From Methanobacterium sp. UBA294 (GTDB lineage Archaea; Methanobacteriota; Methanobacteria; Methanobacteriales; Methanobacteriaceae), in NCBI GenBank assembly GCA_002494495.1, contig DACB01000016.1, forward strand, positions 93,593 through 157,592: a stretch of 64,000 nt of DNA, in the 5' to 3' direction. Position numbers and translations under genes: made by a program. Of this stretch, positions 62,455-64,000 are shown piece after piece (within the stretch, counting starts at the first letter, position 1; each line of letters starts with the position of its first letter). The notes under the pieces are model-generated. The model did not search any database, was not told the origin of the DNA, and saw nothing but the letters and a program-made list of their open reading frames with translations.

Positions 62455-63344
62455 AATTGAAAGGAACAACAGTCGCCATGATCACCCCCTTCAACTCGGA
62501 GGATGAGGTTGATCAGGAAGGCATGCGGGAAAACATAAACTATCTAATAGATAGAGGCGTAGAAGGTGTACTGGCCGCTGGAACAACCGGCGAATCAGCA
62601 ACCATAACCCATCTCGAACAGAGGAAGATAATGGACATCCTGGTGGATGAAGTTGCAGGCAAGGTAAAGGCCATTGCTGGAGCAGGTAGCAACTCATCAA
62701 AGGAATCTCAAGGACTGGTAAAATACGCTGAAAGTGCCGGTGCAGACGCAGCATTAGTGATAACTCCCTACTACAACAAGCCACAACCCCATGGACTCTA
62801 CAAGCACTACAAATTACTCACAGAAATAACAGATATTCCCATAATCGTTTATAACGTGCCTTCACGTACTGGAACAGATATAGACGTGGAAACCATCGGT
62901 AAAGTATCCCAATTAGATAATATAATTGGAATAAAAGAAGCAAACCCCGACCTGGACAAGGTCTCCCAGATTAGAAAAAAAATGGAAGAACTGGGAAACA
63001 GGGACGACTTCGCTATTATCAGTGGAAACGACGACCTGACCCTACCCATGATGTCTATGGGAGCTAAAGGAGTCATCAGTGTAGTGGCAAACGTGGACCC
63101 CCAGAGGATGGGCGACATGGTGAGATTCGCCCTTAAAGGTGATTATACTAAGGCAGAGGAACTCCACTATGAACTTTACCACCTTATGAAGGTTTTATTC
63201 ATTGAATCCAACCCCGTACCAGCTAAAGAATCCCTTAATATGATGGGAAGACCAGCCGGACATGTAAGGATGCCCCTGGCGCCTTTAAAAGAGGATAACA
63301 GGGAAAAGCTAAGAGTAGTTTTACAGGATCTGGGTCTTATTTAA
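62451..63344 (+). CDS. dapA: 4-hydroxy-tetrahydrodipicolinate synthase
   Basis: Class I aldolase barrel with GTTGESATITHLE, YYNKPQPHGL, YNVPSRTG and the Schiff-base lysine in IGIKEANPD. It condenses aspartate semialdehyde with pyruvate for lysine synthesis. Length 297. Translation is coupled to lysC through the 4-base overlap. Confidence 0.97.
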   Translation: MKLKGTTVAMITPFNSEDEVDQEGMRENINYLIDRGVEGVLAAGTTGESATITHLEQRKIMDILVDEVAGKVKAIAGAGSNSSKESQGLVKYAESAGADAALVITPYYNKPQPHGLYKHYKLLTEITDIPIIVYNVPSRTGTDIDVETIGKVSQLDNIIGIKEANPDLDKVSQIRKKMEELGNRDDFAIISGNDDLTLPMMSMGAKGVISVVANVDPQRMGDMVRFALKGDYTKAEELHYELYHLMKVLFIESNPVPAKESLNMMGRPAGHVRMPLAPLKEDNREKLRVVLQDLGLI

Positions 63345-63349
63345 ACTCC

Positions 63350-63366
63350 ACCTAATTTTTTTTAAA
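63350..63366 (+). terminator. T-run terminator after dapA
   Basis: Eight T (63356-63363) follow the dapA stop after a short spacer. If used, it separates dapA from dapB, which has its own leader 185 bp downstream. Confidence 0.4.
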
Positions 63367-63396
63367 TAATTCCTTTAGATTCCGGATAACTTTACT

Positions 63397-63486
63397 GGGA
63401 TTCAGACCTTAACAGGGATTCAGACCTTAACAGGGATTCAGACCTTAACAGGGATTCAGACCTTAACAGGGATTCAGACCTTTACA
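63397..63486. repeat. Five tandem 18-bp repeats between dapA and dapB
   Basis: gggattcagaccttaaca is repeated five times without spacers; the first four are identical and the last has one change (tttaca). The array lies just upstream of the dapB promoter region. Unlike CRISPR it has no spacers. Confidence 0.97.
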
Positions 63487-63549
63487 GATGTCTTTTTTTA
63501 TTAATTTTTATAAATATTATAAAAGCAATCAAAAAGAGGTGCATAGAAT

Positions 63550-64000
63550 ATGATAAAAGTGGCAATAACAGGTGCCAGCGGTAGAATGGGCTCAAAGATC
63601 ATTAAAGCAATCCTTGAACAGGAAGATATGGATATTGTGGCTGCTATTGAAGCACCTAATACGCCCTTTGTCGGTGAAGATGCCGGCGAAGTGATAGGTG
63701 CAGGAACCATGGGTGTGGAGATCACCCCGGCAACTGAACTTAATACAGTTTTAGAGAAAACCAAACCAGATATACTGGTGGACTTTACCATAGCTAATGC
63801 AGCAGTTGAAACCATTAAGACCAGTGCTGATTGTGGAGTTAACCTTGTTGTTGGAACCACTGGTTTTTCAGATGCCCAGTTAAGCTTGATAAATAAAGTA
63901 ATTGAAGAAAATAATGTAAAAGCAGTTATAGCTCCTAACATGGCCGTGGGCGTGAATGTGTTCTTCAAGATACTTAAAGATCTAGCCCCCATCCTCGAGG
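63550..64000 (+). CDS. dapB: 4-hydroxy-tetrahydrodipicolinate reductase (3' truncated by window edge)
   Basis: The visible 150 residues begin IKVAITGASGRMGSKIIKA, the NAD(P)-binding loop of DapB, and contain DFTIANAAVE and VVGTTGFSD, then APNMAVGVNVFFK. It reduces the DapA product in lysine synthesis. ATG 63550 has a GAGGTG site. The C-terminal half is outside the window. Confidence 0.96.
   Translation, partial: MIKVAITGASGRMGSKIIKAILEQEDMDIVAAIEAPNTPFVGEDAGEVIGAGTMGVEITPATELNTVLEKTKPDILVDFTIANAAVETIKTSADCGVNLVVGTTGFSDAQLSLINKVIEENNVKAVIAPNMAVGVNVFFKILKDLAPILE

Noticed and set aside
63397..63486. Tandem repeat array considered as CRISPR
   Set aside because: Repeats are 18 bp, abut directly and have no unique spacers; no cas genes are near.

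Overview
The window reads as chromosome of a mesophilic, AT-rich methanogenic euryarchaeon of the order Methanobacteriales, most likely Methanobacterium or a close relative. This is inferred from gene content, not from a database match. Pointers are a pseudomurein-binding-repeat surface protein, a 68-residue archaeal histone, ribosomal protein S17e, archaeal lipid enzymes (CarS, a Tes-like radical SAM protein), coenzyme F420 (CofH), methanofuran (MfnD, MfnF) and methanopterin (MptG) biosynthesis, and methanogen families such as DUF2115, DUF2098 and DUF460. Ribosome binding sites of the AGGAGGTGA type are clear before most genes.

Layout. 1-6.5 kb holds core genes: an edge-truncated transglutaminase-like wall protein, a ribL/Mur-ligase pair, a stand-alone PEP-synthase-like fragment, a CPBP protease and hisA. 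About 6.6-18.8 kb is an integrated element, AT-rich and full of proteins without close metabolic analogues. It carries an operator-like repeat block, small ribbon-helix-helix proteins, a P-loop replication protein, a terminase-small-subunit-like HTH protein, two zinc-ribbon membrane proteins, a Type II restriction-modification pair, a HEPN / EVE-nuclease / HEPN operon, and a tyrosine integrase at the right end. It has an integrase, a replication protein and a TerS-like protein but no capsid, portal or large terminase gene, so it resembles a satellite or defence island more than a full provirus. 19-36 kb contains a DUF11 surface protein, transporters, truA, a DUF460 nuclease-like gene, wecB, mfnD-mfnF, carS, the tes-like gene, mptG, a HacB/LeuD subunit, pcm and a tRNA methylthiotransferase. 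36-50 kb has a tRNA-Phe/tRNA-Val pair, a GerW-DUF2953 operon, the histone, cofH, a CoxE/MoxR-like pair, a flippase, deoC, elp3 and a site-2 protease. 50-64 kb has an EFR1 ferredoxin-flavodoxin, hel308, moaC, a GT4 glycosyltransferase, cbiD and an aromatic/lysine run (aroK, chorismate mutase, rps17e, lysC, dapA, dapB).

The main points for a second look are: (1) the HEPN / EVE-nuclease / HEPN operon beside a Type II R-M pair in the element, a candidate nucleic-acid-targeting defence module; (2) several genes whose correct start appears to be ATT (two RHH genes, the DNA methyltransferase, ribL) or CTG (DUF460 gene), each placed at the normal distance from a strong Shine-Dalgarno sequence; (3) short degenerate tandem duplications that often copy the 3' end of a gene together with its stop codon. 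All functional calls come from reading motifs by eye; no searches were run.
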